Shown here: in pieces, positions 21,258 to 32,397 of the stretch
Layout: the number at the start of each line of letters is the position of its first letter
Position numbering within the stretch: position 1 is the first letter of the stretch
Made by a program: the position numbers and the translations under genes
NCBI GenBank assembly: GCA_009760855.2
Contig: WPIO01000009.1
Span: 3,159,001 to 3,219,000, forward strand
Direction: 5' to 3'
DNA: 60,000 bases
DNA from: Cristatella mucedo
Lineage: Eukaryota > Bryozoa > Phylactolaemata > Cristatellidae
The notes under the pieces: model-generated
Database searches by the model: none
Seen by the model: the letters and a program-made list of their open reading frames with translations, nothing else
What the model was told of the DNA's origin: nothing

Positions 21258-21425
21258 GTCTCGAAATTTTACAATACACTGCTTGCTAGGCTACCGACCT
21301 GTGCAATCAGGTGCTTACAGTTGGTGCAAAATTCTGCAGCCAGGCTTGCCTGCCAAAAGGGGCACAGTTGCCACGTCACACTACTTCTCGCTGACCTGCG
21401 CAGACTCCTAATAAAGCAGCATGTC
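21258..21425 (+). mobile_element. LINE family A, RT C-terminal fragment
   Basis: The + strand encodes a segment like [18 protein letters not shown] followed by SCHVTLLLADL with frameshifts. It abuts the right end of the inverted-repeat element. Confidence 0.55.
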
Positions 21426-21661
21426 AACAGCGTGCCGACCCTATGCGTTTCATGAGCCGACCCCTGATAGTGCTCGCCTAGATTCACCGTTGAAGTTTTA
21501 ATATAGAGAAAGTGCGACGCGTACCAGAGCTGGAGCACATGTCTATTGATTGTGTATGTAATTGTGTACATTGAACTGTTTTGAAATTTTCATTTAGGAG
21601 ACTGCCATCGCGTCCTATCCTTATCTAAGATTTTGGGCTGTCTACTACAGTGCGTTGTTGC

Positions 21662-21747
21662 TAGCAAATGTAAAGCGCCTAGAGAGAGATTAGGTTCTCT
21701 GAGGGCGCTTTATCAAATGAATTATTATTATTATTATTATTATTACA
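21662..21747 (+). repeat. LINE family A 3' tail with (ATT)n
   Basis: Clear copy: AAATGTAAAGCGCCTAGAG, then GGGCGCTTTATCAAATGAA and (ATT)8. It may belong to the fragment at 21258. Confidence 0.8.
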
Positions 21748-22453
21748 AATGTAAATAGCTTCTGAGTGGTGTCTAGGCTGGACCAGTGTAATTTTATTTT
21801 GTCTGCATTTTAGGAAAAAGCCGTTACGCCTCTGCAGCTGGGATGAATGTGGCTGCAAGGCTAGGGAAGAATCTCAAAGATTCAGCCACGTGCTTCCTTT
21901 GCTGAAGTAGCTGCGATGGCTCGCGGTCGATCAACGCATACAAAGTAAAATTCTTACACTGATCTGCATGGCCCGCCATGGCTTGGCTTCTTCGAACCTA
22001 ACAGAACTGCCTGCCGTATCATTCTAAGCCACCTTGTGCCATCAAGTTGTAAATGGAGAATGCACGAGCTGTTGTACTCCCACGCTCAAAGACAGCTGGC
22101 GACAGGGGTCTTTTGTCTGCTGGTCCTAGGATGTGTAACTCATTACGAAAATTCTTAAGCTAAGACATTCGTTCTCATCCTTCCGACGGCGGAACACCTT
22201 TTCCTGCCATCCCGAGCTGGTACTTTCATGCTTCTCACTTTCTTGACCGCCATTCGGTTTCTGCTATATTTCTCACTTTCTTTTTGTTGCGTGAGATCAA
22301 CTCTATTGGCTACCGCCTTTGCAATAATAACCACTCCGGGGCTGTGCGTGTGCAATAGAAGACTCACCAGCGTTCAATCTGCTTAGTTTATGTCACTTTG
22401 TGGAGTTACATGCTGCATGCAATACATGCTTACTTTCAATCTTACGTTAAGTG

Positions 22454-22455
<2 letters not shown>
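21748..22455. other. No gene recognised
   Basis: No supported coding or repeat structure seen. Confidence 0.4.

Positions 22456-22519
<64 letters not shown>
22456..22519. repeat. (GA)n microsatellite
   Basis: About 32 GA units without interruption. Confidence 0.9.
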
Positions 22520-22520
<1 letters not shown>

Positions 22521-22777
22521 GCAATTCTCTTAGGGAGTCATACAAAGTATTCTTCGCTGTTACTTCTATTACCTGGTAATATATTTGATTACTTTTCCTT
22601 CACTTTGAACTAGCGTCGGGTGTTTTCTAAAGGAACAGCATGTCCCCACTGAACTTATCCAGAGATTGGGAGCGGTGGTCGTGAATCGATGAAGTCAGCT
22701 GAGGACGAGCGAGACTAAAGTTTTTTTTTATTTTATGTATTTCAAAGCAAGCACTAGCACAGTGGCCACAAACAGTT

Positions 22778-22975
22778 ATGAAAAAGTCCCGCCGGGACTT
22801 CACCATCCGGGCGAACGACTCCGGCGTCCGTGAGCTGCATGCCGGCAACGCCGCAGACGCGGCTGCCGCGCTTTCCAAGCAGTCGTGGGAGCCGTTCTTA
22901 GGGGTAGCGACAACTGAAGACGCACTCACTGCGCTAGATTTTGACCAGCTTTGGCTCGCTTTAGACAACAAGTAG
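22778..22975 (+). CDS. Hypothetical small frame, possible terminal exon
   Basis: ATG to TAG, 65 codons, following an acceptor-like CACAAACAG. Third codon positions are GC-rich (for example CGC CGG GAC TTC ACC ATC) in an otherwise AT-rich neighbourhood. The product would be AADAAAALSKQSW then an acidic end LDFDQLWLALDNK. No domain is recognised. It could be a real last exon or a GC-rich island. Low confidence. Confidence 0.2.
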   Translation: MKKSRRDFTIRANDSGVRELHAGNAADAAAALSKQSWEPFLGVATTEDALTALDFDQLWLALDNK

Positions 22976-23046
22976 TACTACACAAATTTATTGATATGGA
23001 GCTCGAAAGTCGCTGAGTTCAAAATCTGAAGAAAATTCCTCGTGTG

Positions 23047-23105
23047 ACACATGTGAAGCGCCTGAAAAGAGATTAAGTTCTCTTAGGGTGCCATACAAAT
23101 GAATC
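23047..23105 (+). repeat. SINE-B type hairpin tail
   Basis: GAAGCGCCTGAAAAGAGATT and TTCTCTTAGGGTGCCATAC, the tail only. Confidence 0.6.
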
Positions 23106-23204
23106 ATATTTTTATACTATGTAGGAAAAATAAAACACCTACCGTTTTTAAGTGAACTCGCATGATTGAATTACAGATAACCAATTTTGAATGATCCTCA
23201 CCCT

Positions 23205-23374
23205 ATTAGATTTATTATGGTAGCCTAATTATGATACTTTTTTGCATTTGAATCAAAGTGAAAGCATGATACACTGTAACAAATCAGCAAGGAATTATAC
23301 GAATTACAATTAATGAATCGACTCTTATTATATATATATATATATAACAAATAAGATATATATAATATATATCA

Positions 23375-23406
<32 letters not shown>

Positions 23407-23657
23407 ATTATATCAATATGTATATATATATTGAAATAATGAAATAAAACTACATTCTCATGAATAGATGGATATTTATCTTTCTGAATGCACAATATAC
23501 ATTTATTCTTCTTCCAGTTAATAATATTTTTATTCAGGAAACGTTACTAGCCGAAGGTCTCACTAGCCAATTGTACTGAGTCATTACATATTAGATTGAT
23601 CGTGGTAGCCTAATTATGATACTTTTTTGCCTTTGAATCAAAGTGAAAACATGATAC
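23205..23657. repeat. Pair of ~68-bp direct repeats around an AT-rich core
   Basis: 23205-23272 and 23590-23657 are nearly identical (GTAGCCTAATTATGATAC and GAATCAAAGTGAAA shared). Between them lies a (TA)n-rich region at about 23328-23431. Confidence 0.7.
23328..23431. repeat. (TA)n-rich microsatellite
   Basis: Interrupted TA dinucleotide runs. Confidence 0.85.
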
Positions 23658-23659
23658 CA

Positions 23660-24565
23660 TACATTTAGGCATGCGTTGGGTTATCTCAGCTTGCAGAAAG
23701 TGGCAATGCACCGGGATAAAAGTTCAGTTCTCATAAGGACCTATTTGGATGGTAACATTTTATTCAGTGTACTCAGTGAATCCCAATAGTGACTTATTTA
23801 AAGTTTTCTAGACGTATTGTCCCAACGGGGATTCCCTTCGACTTTGCTGCGCTTTGAAATTTTGGGAGAGCAACCTTTCGGATGCATCCGGTACAATCCC
23901 GTTATACAATTTCATGTTTTGTTTGTCAGATTTCATTGCACGAACCACATGCCAGCGTGATATCCATACAATATTCATGCAATCCGCTCGAATTGCAGGT
24001 CTGCCGCAAGATAATGCATTCTCAGCAAGTTTAGTTTTTTGCCAACGTTGATAACCATGAACTGAAAAACACCAGAATCTTCAATAACGGCTTGAAATGC
24101 TGGGCACCTGAAGCAAACGACCGGCGTACCTCTTACATTCAATTTTCTTTCGGTGTTCTTCTGACGGTACGACGGCCTATAGTGTAGTTACCAAGATACG
24201 TCTGTGAACGACTAAATAGAGAGACGTTACTTAGGTGATGGATCTGAACTTGTAGATACGCAATGTGGTTTGGCATACAGAACGCTGGCCCAGAACAACG
24301 CCAACGGTTTATTATACAAGGCACGGAGCAGCAAGACGCACGACTGCCTTCGCTCCCTTCTCACACTAGAGTACCCTTCCACTCCTCCGGTTGACCCCGA
24401 TGATTCATCGAGGACCACAACTGTGCAGCGGCCGATCCTGATGGTGAGTCCACCATCTGGCCACCAGCGGTTACCGGCCTGTGTCCATGCCACATCATAG
24501 GCTCCTTAGAGGAGCCGGCATACAGTCAAACTACACGCCCCTTGACCTTAAGGTCACAAGTTTGC
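23660..24565. other. No gene recognised
   Basis: Short open frames on both strands at 24227-24500 lack recognisable motifs. Nothing else seen. Confidence 0.35.
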
Positions 24566-24570
24566 AACAC

Positions 24571-24990
24571 CAACACGTAGCTGCAACACACGTAGCTGCA
24601 ACACACGTAGCTGCAACACACGTAGCTGCAATACACGTAGCTGCAACACACGTAGCTGCAACACACGTAGCTGCAACACACGTAGCTGCAACACACGTAG
24701 CTGCAACACACGTAGCTGCAACACACGTAGCTGCAACACACGTAGCTGCAACACACGTAGCTGCAACACACGTAGCTGCAACACACGTAGCTGCAACACA
24801 CGTAGCTGCAACACACGTAGCTGCAACACACGTAGCTGCAACACACGTAGCTGCAACACACGTAGCTGCAACACACGTAGCTGCAACACACGTAGCTGCA
24901 ACACACGTAGCTGCAACACACGTAGCTGCAACACACGTAGCTGCAACACACGTAGCTGCAACACACGTAGCTGCAACACACGTAGCTGCA
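24571..24990. repeat. 15-bp minisatellite, 28 copies
   Basis: The unit is ACACACGTAGCTGCA. It is almost perfectly uniform; one copy carries a C-to-T change (near 24632). Because 15 is a multiple of three, all frames stay open: + strand His-Val-Ala-Ala-Thr, minus strand frames Cys-Ser-Tyr-Val-Cys or Val-Leu-Gln-Leu-Arg. The open frames are therefore not evidence of coding. The reverse complement of each unit contains TACGTG. Confidence 0.95.
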
Positions 24991-25086
24991 ACGTACAGGG
25001 CAGCATGAACGAGCCTATCTAAGCAGCAATGAACGAGCCTATCTATGAACGATGCAAACTAGACCCTACACATCCTCGACATAGCA

Positions 25087-25915
25087 GCTAGCATCAATAG
25101 CTGACCCCACAGGCTACCGGACGGCTGATCGCAAGAGGCGAGCTGGTGCACGGCCTTTTGCGACCAGCCGGCAACGTGAGCCACCGACCATCGTCATCGA
25201 GCTGACGTCCACGGCCACTGTTTTCCGGACACCAACCGCCGTCGCTCCATCCGCCTCTGTCGATTCTGCCGCCGCGTCTCCGATATACGCAGCTGCTTCT
25301 CCGTCCTGCACAGTCTCTCCGGCCTGTGCAGACTCTTCGGTCTGCACACACTCTCCTGCTTGTGCCGCGTCACAGCCCTCCGGCTGGTCGCAGGCCAGCG
25401 TCACCTTCATGGCTTGCGCTGCATCGCCGGCCACTACCTATCTGGAGGACGCCGCCAACTCTGCCGCGGACGCCGCCACCGACTCTATCGCGGACGCCGC
25501 CGACTCTGTCGCGGGCGCCGCCGCCTTCGTCGTGGACGCCGCCGCCTCCCACGCAGACGCCGCCGCCTCCCACGCAGACGCCGCCGCCGACTCTGTCGCG
25601 GACGCCACCGCCTTCCACGCGGACGCCGCCGTTTTACTCGCGGACGCCACCACCTTCCACGCGGACGCCGCCGACTCTGTCACGGACGCCGCCGACTCTG
25701 CCGCGGACGCCGCCGCCTTCCACGCGGACGCCGCCGACTCTGTCGCGGACGCCGCCGACTCTGTCGCGGATGCCGCCGACTCTGCCGCGGACGCCGCCGA
25801 CTCTGCCGCGGACGCCGCCGCCGACTCTATCGCGGACGCCGCCGCCGACTCTGTCGATTCTGCCGCCGCGTCTCCGATATACGCAGCTGCTTCTCCGTCC
25901 TGCGCAAGATTCTAA
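25087..25915 (+). other. Ala/Asp/Ser-rich tandem repeat, possibly coding
   Basis: The frame has no stop from 25087 to 25915. The first part (REPPTIVIELTST, then Ser/Ala/Cys-rich) is not repetitive. From 25440 it becomes units of 18-24 bases encoding DAADSVADAADSA-like repeats. A block containing GCGTCTCCGATATACGCAGC occurs at both ends (25272 and 25866). Units are mostly multiples of three, so three + frames are open. No ATG occurs before 25409. It could be an exon of a low-complexity protein or just a GC-rich minisatellite. Confidence 0.35.
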
Positions 25916-25924
25916 CCGCTGAAA

Positions 25925-26028
25925 GACCGCTGAGAGAAGATTACGTCCAGTTCGTTTTGACCTACAGCATTTCAGTCAGCAGTGACGGAAGGACCTTTAA
26001 AGACTACGCCCCTTTTGGAACGAAGCTG
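25925..26028 (+). CDS. Candidate exon fragment resembling part of an F5/8C (discoidin) domain
   Basis: The frame reads REDYVQFVLTYSISVSSDG then RTFKDYAPFG and ends at a good donor, CTG followed by GTAAGC at 26029. A YV...Y.. ..S.DG..W/F..Y pattern is the central strand pair of discoidin domains. Only about 35 residues are visible, the exon start is uncertain, and no partner exon was found. Treat as a hint. Confidence 0.25.
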
Positions 26029-26239
26029 GTAAGCTGGGGCCACTTGGCGACGATGCACCTATCATGACTGCCCGACCGGAGAAGCACCGCACAGCAGCTT
26101 TGCATAATGGTGGCTGAGCAGAGAGAAACAACGTTAAAGTTTTATTCCGAATCCTTGAACGTGTAAAATAAGAAAAATATGGCTCATTACAAGCTCGCCC
26201 CGTCGAAGCACCTGATATTTGAATTGAAGCCTATACTTG

Positions 26240-27919
26240 TGTAGCGCCCTGCTGGCCTTGGCTGAATTTTAGCGCGAACAAGAGCTGTTCGGCGCCGGGC
26301 TAGAGCCCCTTTGTCCTGGAGCAGTGAGCAGAGAGGAGCGTCAGTGCGGTTAGAGAGGAAGCGCTTACGAGCAAGCCAGGAAGCTCCCTGACCAGCGGTG
26401 GCGAGTCGGCCTTTAGAATTGGTCCGATACCCGCGGGAGCGGCTGATTGATGTTGACTGGCCTGTCAACCTTCGCCATCACTCTGTCCAAAAAGAATCGT
26501 GTGGAACCCATTCGCCATTCAAGCTGGACAGAGGGGACATTCCAGTGGCCTAGTGCCAGTATTAGTTCCTTACCGTAATGGGCCATGGTGTCGGGCCCAA
26601 TACCACTGGGCTCTTGCCCCATTGTCTCAGCCAAGTATTTAAGAGTCGAGCGACGCTCGCTCTGGGTCTCTTTGGCCTCGTGTCTTTTTGGCCTCGTGTC
26701 TTTTTGCCTCGTGTCTTTTGTCTTTGGTCCGGCTCTGCGCCTCGACGCCGTCGGGCACTCGTTTCTCTGAAAGCGAGGGAGGAGGGCGGGCTGTCCGCCG
26801 ACGATGGACGGAACAGGACGAGACAGCTCTAAGAGGATTCGGTGGAACTCCACCGAAAACGGTCGTATCGCGCCCGGGCTGGCATTTTGTGTTCTTTCGT
26901 GTTTTGTGTGTTCGCGCTAGCACGTGGTCTCGGCATAGGGTTTTGCCGGTGCGAGCTAGGCGTAGTTGGCGTCTGTGGAGCCCTAGTTCTCCGGGTAGGG
27001 TTTGGGCTCCGGTTCGCGCTCCAGTGTGGAGAAGTATTTTCTCCACAGGAGTGCTTGAGTTGGCGTGTGTGGAGTATTCCTGCCGCACTGGTGGAAACCG
27101 AGTTCTAGTTCCCGGTCAGGGTTTAGACTCTGGTTCAGGCTCCGTCTATTTGGGTCGTTTCCCATTATACTCGTAAGCAGCCCCAGTGTGGAGAAGTATT
27201 CCCTCCGCAAGAGTGCTCGAGGTGGCGTGTGTGAAGTATTCCTGCCACACTGTTGGAAACCGAGTTCTAGTTCACCGGTCAGGGTTTAGACTCTGGTTCG
27301 GGCTCCGTCTATTTGGGTCGTTTCCCATTATACACGTAAGCAGCCCCAGTGTGAAGAAGTATTTCCTCCGCAAGAGTGCTTGAGTTGGCGTGTGTGGAGT
27401 ATTCCGGTCGCACTGGTGGAAACCGAGTTCTAGTTCACCGGTCAGGGTTTAGACTCCGGTATGCGCTTCAGTGCGGAGGAGTATTCCCTCCGCAAGAGTG
27501 TTTACGTTGGCGTGTTTGGGGTATCCCCTCGGCACAGGTGGGAACGGATTCCTAGTTCACCGGTTAGGGTTTAGGGTCCGGGTCGCGCTTAGTGTGGAGG
27601 AGTATTCCCTCCGCAAGAGTGTTGGTGCAGTTGAGAACGTGCGAGGAGTGTGGAGATAAAGCTGAACTAGACGCGCAGCGACTTTGTGCGCTTGCGAATA
27701 AAGTTCAGTAAAATCCCCAATCTATGTGTCTCGCTTTCCAATTCACGCCGCGGACTCACGACCCCCTTTAGTAACGGTAAGCAGGTCAGCGCCAGAAACG
27801 CTCGTTTCGTGGCGGCCAGCTTATTGCGCGTAGGCGCGCACCGAACGGCATTAGGCGATAGGCTACGCCGCTAGGTAAGCGGCAGGTCAAGCTTACCCCG
27901 CCGAGCCTTCGGCGTTACA
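26240..27919 (+). mobile_element. Large solo LTR (1680 bp) with CTTG target-site duplication
   Basis: It starts TGTAGCGCC and ends GGCGTTACA, a 9-bp imperfect inverted terminus with TG...CA ends. CTTG flanks both sides (26236-26239, 27920-27923). AATAAA at 27699 gives the + orientation. Internal tandem repeats fill 27020-27640. Several long frames inside are artefacts of GC-rich repeat sequence. No gag or pol is present, hence a solo LTR. The family is unknown; the length is at the upper end for LTRs. Confidence 0.7.
27020..27640 (+). repeat. Five tandem units inside the large LTR
   Basis: The landmark AGTGTGGAGAAGTATT (or close) starts at about 27022, 27185, 27348, 27472 and 27592. The first spacings are 162-163 bases and the last two about 120 bases after an internal deletion. 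Each unit contains CGAGTTCTAGTTC and CAGGGTTTAGACTC. Confidence 0.8.
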
Positions 27920-28036
27920 CTTGCACTGTACTCTGTCGCTGCTCGCTCGCCCGCTCGCAGGCAACGGCAGTTCAATTGTTCCACGTTTGTAGGTTCTACC
28001 AGGAAACATTGACGGTTACTCGGTGAAGGAGAACTT

Positions 28037-28105
28037 GCTGCCGCGACCGATTCTCAGAGCGATAGCACTGAGAATTAATCCACTGAGCTACCACAACGAT
28101 CCCAG
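28037..28105 (-). pseudogene. tRNA-like sequence (tRNA pseudogene or SINE head)
   Basis: The minus strand has GTGGTAGCTCAGTGGATTAA (a perfect A box), an extended anticodon-type stem TTCTCAG/CTGAGAA, and a degenerate B box (TCGGTCGCGG). The acceptor stem does not close. Confidence 0.5.
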
Positions 28106-28793
28106 GGTAAAAGTAAAGGCGCTCGGCTGCTAATGCCATCTATGTTTGTACGAGAGACTCTGTGACTGTACAATGCCTGCGAATAAAAACACGCTTTGAG
28201 GCATTTCGTTGTGATTGATATCTCTCAGTACCGCAATTGCATCACGGTAGCTATTGATAATTTGTTTTGACAATACATTTTAATCTGACTGACCAAGCTC
28301 ACTTGCGTTTCGTACGTACTAGTTTCCAGTGCGTCTCGTATCCTATAAGCAACGCTACTAGAGACCTACCCGTGCATGAAACTAGTCCGCGGTTGTTAGC
28401 TTATGGAGACGTGGAATAACTTTACTAGGCAGACTCGTCACTCACGCAAGACATGAAGAGGCAGTCTTTCAGAAATAGCTGCAACTAATAGTTGCCATGG
28501 CTTTGCTACGGCAATGTAAGCGAGGGCGGATTGTGAGGAAAAGTTTACTCAGTACTCCTCTATGAATATGAACCAATCTAAAAACTGATATCATACCACG
28601 AAACATAGTTTTGCACACCATAGTCTCTGTAGGTCTTCTAGCCAATCAAATCGTGCAGCTGCAGTGCTTAGTCTTGACGCCAACGCAGAGCTTTCGTGAG
28701 AGTCTCTGATCGCTCCACGATCCGTTCAAATCGGATGGAATCAGAGTTTTACCAGGACTTTAGAGAACACAAGGCTGCCGTTCTCAGCTGAAA
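28106..28793. other. No gene recognised
   Basis: Nothing supported was found. Confidence 0.4.
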
Positions 28794-28863
28794 AGCAAAT
28801 GTAAAGCACCTAGAAAGAGATTGAGTTCTCTGTGGGCGCTTTATCAAGTGCATTATTATTATT
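28794..28863 (+). repeat. LINE family A 3' tail
   Basis: Hairpin with AAGCACCTAGAAAGAGATTG and GGGCGCTTTATCAAGTGC, then (ATT)n. Confidence 0.8.
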
Positions 28864-28914
28864 AAAAGCCATTAAGCTCGTTCACGACATCCAATATTAC
28901 TACAACTGCTACTA

Positions 28915-29046
28915 ATAATAAAAACAGATTTTCTATAGGGACCTATGGGAACTCAATACCTTGCTAGGCGCTTTAAATTCGCTGCAAAGGAAGCACGATT
29001 GAATGGCTAGAGGTATCACGCTCAATTACACAACAAGAATATCATT
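28915..29046 (-). repeat. LINE family A 3' end, opposite orientation
   Basis: Reads CTAGGCGCTTTAAATTCGCT then GCAAAGGAAGCACGATTGAA, as at 19.7 kb. Together with the copy at 28.8 kb it forms a tail-to-tail pair. Confidence 0.65.
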
Positions 29047-29395
29047 GTTACTACTTTAAATAGCTTGCTGCATTCCGCCTTCTGGTGGACATCCTCATCG
29101 TTTGCTAATTTGGGTGGACTCGTCTCAGAAGACGCTGCTACGGCCGACGAGTTTACCGGTTCCGAGCTACTCAAGACAACCCTTCGCAAAATGTACAGTT
29201 TTCAGTGCAATGAAAACTAGTAATTATAAACCGTTTTCATAGCTCTATAATCTAATTTCACTTTGGATTTTGACATCTTAGAGATGCGAAACGTGATTGG
29301 TTTCTTGAGCTTGACTTGAGTAGTCACTTTTAACTGTTAATCACACTAGCTCTCCGGTGGTTACGTCGCAGGCGTTGGCGGCAGAACATTTATAT

Positions 29396-29521
29396 AGCGG
29401 ATAGAACCTGCTCGACTAGGATAAAGCCTTCTTGACTACGATAAAGCCTGCTTGGAGACTAGGATAGAGCCTGCTTGACTAGGATAGAGCCTGCTTGACT
29501 AGGATAGAGCCTGCTCGACTT
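29396..29521. repeat. ~20-bp minisatellite, about six copies
   Basis: The unit is close to AGGATAGAGCCTGCTTGACT. The last three copies are nearly identical. Confidence 0.85.
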
Positions 29522-31128
29522 TTCTTAACTAACTTTCTTAGCATGGTCTAATGAGTGCTCTAATGCATCACTGAGCTTTTTGACTTTGATTCACTCGAAC
29601 TGGATAGTTGGCTGCTATTGCACGTGCAGAGCAATGGCGTCAGTGCAGGACATCAGGGCAGCAAGCAGCTAGCTGCTAGCAAACAGCTGCCTGCATGCCA
29701 GGCTGCCAAGACCTGTCAAGAAATATGATTTTTCTCGAAGGCTGTCAAAAATTGGCTACGAAAGCCGCCCAGAGAAACATGTGAATGTAGAATGGAGCCC
29801 CAATCGGTGCGAATCTCTGCTGCCTTTAGGATTAGGCAGCTACTTGCTTCTGTGCTAATCTGACTCGTGGGCGTCACCAGCTTGCGGAGCACTGCTATGC
29901 TTCTGCGAATCTTCTTTTGCAAGCAAAGAGTTAGTCCTTCATCAAAGCGGCTCGTTCATGTACTCCCTGCCCCTAGAGGTCAATTACAAAATAACATTTG
30001 CAAAACTCACACAGGCTCACGAACCCACGCACAGGCTCACACACACGCACGCACGCACACACACACACACATGCACGCACACACGCGCACGAACACACGC
30101 ACAGACAAATACACAAACACTCACACAACCATGTACAGGCTAGAGCTTTCGCGATGGCCAAATGGTTATTGTAACAGACTGTGGTTCCTGAGGGTCGAGG
30201 CGCCAGCTGCTGGATGAGGGGCAGGGTACTCGAGAAAAGGCCACAAGGTCGGTGCCGTGCGGCAGTGATCATAAGCGAGCCTGCTCTTGTCAATTTTTTT
30301 CGCTTAGTTTTCAGGTAGGCCGCGAAACACGAATAGTCACCGTCACCGCTACCGCAAGAGCACACACATTACGAAGCCTTGCAATGAGCCAGCAAGGTAA
30401 CGACGCAAGGTTGCGTTTGTAACTAGTGTGGTGTGACTTGATAAACGAGAAGCTACAGGCTAGCTATCTAGCAACGGGTAGAAGGCGCCGCAGGCAATTG
30501 ATTAATGTGGGGGAGTTTGCTTACATGCAAAAGTACACTAATTAAATGACGCTCTTTGAAGCTCTCTACTAGCTGCCAAGTTCTTGATTGCCGAAAAAAC
30601 TTTCAAGTCAGTAGCTATAATACTCCTTTTGAAGTTCAAATTAAAGGTTATGTTAGCTATGTGAAAGATCTAGTGATACTAGTATCCTATAAAGTTTCAT
30701 AAGCATTAGCTAGATGCTGGAAATACGGTGGACTGAATGGGGAAAAGACCGATCAAAAACTCCCTATCAAAATATGTGAGCAGATGTGCTGCACGCTGTA
30801 AATTCTTTTCAAATATGCGCCTGCTTGAAGATTCAAACTACTCCTGTTGTTGTTTTAGCTTTTGCTCGCATTTTGATCAAGAGAGCTCGTAACAGCCGCC
30901 CAGCCATCGCTCTTGTGCAGACAAGTGGCGATCGCCAATTGCTTCGAGCACGAAGCAATGAGACCTGTGCAGGGCGCATCGAAAGCTGATCGGCTCGCTC
31001 GTATCCCTCCTGGCCAGTCAAACAAGTACAGGAAAGGGCGACCGCATGTGAAGACTGGAGAGGGGCGGGGAGGCCTCGGACAGCCAGTCTTGGATGAGCA
31101 AGAGAGACAGACCAAGGAGCAGGTGCAG
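29522..31128. other. No gene recognised; imperfect (CA)n at 30032-30125
   Basis: A 68-codon minus frame at 29716-29922 has no domain. A weak tRNA-like head occurs near 30147-30200. Otherwise nothing is supported. Confidence 0.35.
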
Positions 31129-31129
31129 C

Positions 31130-31338
<209 letters not shown>

Positions 31339-31549
31339 AACAGAGACAGAGACTGGGAGAGAAAGAGAGAAGAAGTGAGTGAGAGGTGAGAGAGAGACTG
31401 AGAGACAGACAGAGGGGAGTGCCTTTAATCTCAGGAAAGCTGGACGCCGCAGACTCAGAGCTCAGGACTAAGGGAGAACTAGCAGGTGGCTGGCAGAGCT
31501 GCTTTGCCCAAACAGCATTTCATGTGCATTCAGCTGCAGAACCCTTTAA

Positions 31550-31810
31550 GTTAAAAAGTCCCAAGAGACAAGCTCCGAGAAAAGATTCCAGAGAAGCAGT
31601 CTCAGCACAGCTTTTACAAGTCGAAATGCCTGGCGGAGTGTCGCCGGTATCCCTTCCTCAGCTGCATCTCCTGCTGCAGCTGCTGCGGCCAAGTCGTCGA
31701 GCAGTGTCGCTGGAGGTAATCTCAGCCCAAGCCCGTTGCTAACACCCCCAAACACATCCGAAATAACATATCCAAACGATCATCCACGTAGTTCTTCACT
31801 TGGCTGTTGA
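31550..31810 (+). CDS. Hypothetical Ser/Ala-rich terminal exon
   Basis: This is an open frame after an in-frame TAA (31547-31549) with no ATG, so it would have to be an exon. It reads SLSTAFTSRNAWRSVAG, a poly-Ala run, KSSSSVAGGNLSPSPLLTPP and ends SSSLGC before TGA. Composition looks like a disordered protein tail, but other frames are open over the same stretch. No partner exon found. Confidence 0.2.
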   Translation, partial: VKKSQETSSEKRFQRSSLSTAFTSRNAWRSVAGIPSSAASPAAAAAAKSSSSVAGGNLSPSPLLTPPNTSEITYPNDHPRSSSLGC

Positions 31811-32173
31811 CCAATCTAACGACATCTACTTGCTATATGGTGACACGGCCCAAAGTGAACTTAATTGAGGCAAAAGTTTAGGACATGATCCTCATACTGT
31901 AATAATTAAGCTTGCCAGCACAAAGTTGTAAAACTAGGCCACGTTGATTACGAATATGGTAAATCCAGCTAGAGGTAATTTATGAATTGCAGTATTGTGT
32001 CCATTATGCAGGGAATAGAGATCAAGCAATCCTGACAGCATTAATCAAAGCCGTGAAGCTTGTACACTTGTGGTTTGGCATTAAATGATGAGCAATCACC
32101 TTCAGCATCCCCACCTCCAGCATAATTCTCCACTCCGCAACCACCACTTTCAGGGCAACCAAGGATTGCCCAC

Positions 32174-32228
32174 TGCAGGACCTTGGTCGTGAAAAGCGAC
32201 CACCTTACTAGAGGGCCATCACGGCCCA
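32174..32228 (-). repeat. SINE family A head fragment
   Basis: TGGTCGTGAAAAGCGACCACC then GGGCCATCACGG, the inverse of the SINE-A head as in the copy near 56.5 kb. Confidence 0.55.
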
Positions 32229-32280
32229 CTGAGTGTATCCTAACTTATGTTGTTGAACATTGGGATAAGAAGATAGTTAA

Positions 32281-32397
32281 CATGAAGATGACAGTGACGA
32301 TCCTGATTACAATCCCCAAGAAGATGAAGGTTATTTACAAGCATTTTGCTTTGAAGAAGAAGTAGAATATCCTTATACAAACGAAGATGAATTATAA
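32281..32397 (+). CDS. Hypothetical acidic fragment
   Basis: The open frame HEDDSDDPDYNPQEDEG continues to EEEVEYPYTNEDEL and stop. Acidic D/E/Y runs of this type occur in transposase N-termini and in nuclear proteins. A second short frame (32471-32701, LEGVDQRIVNHSLDK and AICETRDKLMECRGK) follows and may belong with it. Neither is recognised; probably remnants of one element. Confidence 0.2.
   Translation, partial: HEDDSDDPDYNPQEDEGYLQAFCFEEEVEYPYTNEDEL

Noticed and set aside
24571-24990. CRISPR-like array
   Set aside because: The units abut directly with no spacers; the host is eukaryotic.
24481-25008. Long frames of HVAAT, CSYVC or VLQLR repeats on both strands
   Set aside because: All come from a 15-bp tandem repeat, so every frame stays open. 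There is no codon bias or flanking domain.
25326-25922. TPPPTLSRTPP-type proline-rich protein and RRRLCRGR-type arginine-rich protein
   Set aside because: Alternative frames of the same GC-rich tandem repeat; at most one frame could be real.
26413-27176. Several frames of 60-160 codons on both strands
   Set aside because: They lie inside the large solo LTR, overlap each other and show no domain.
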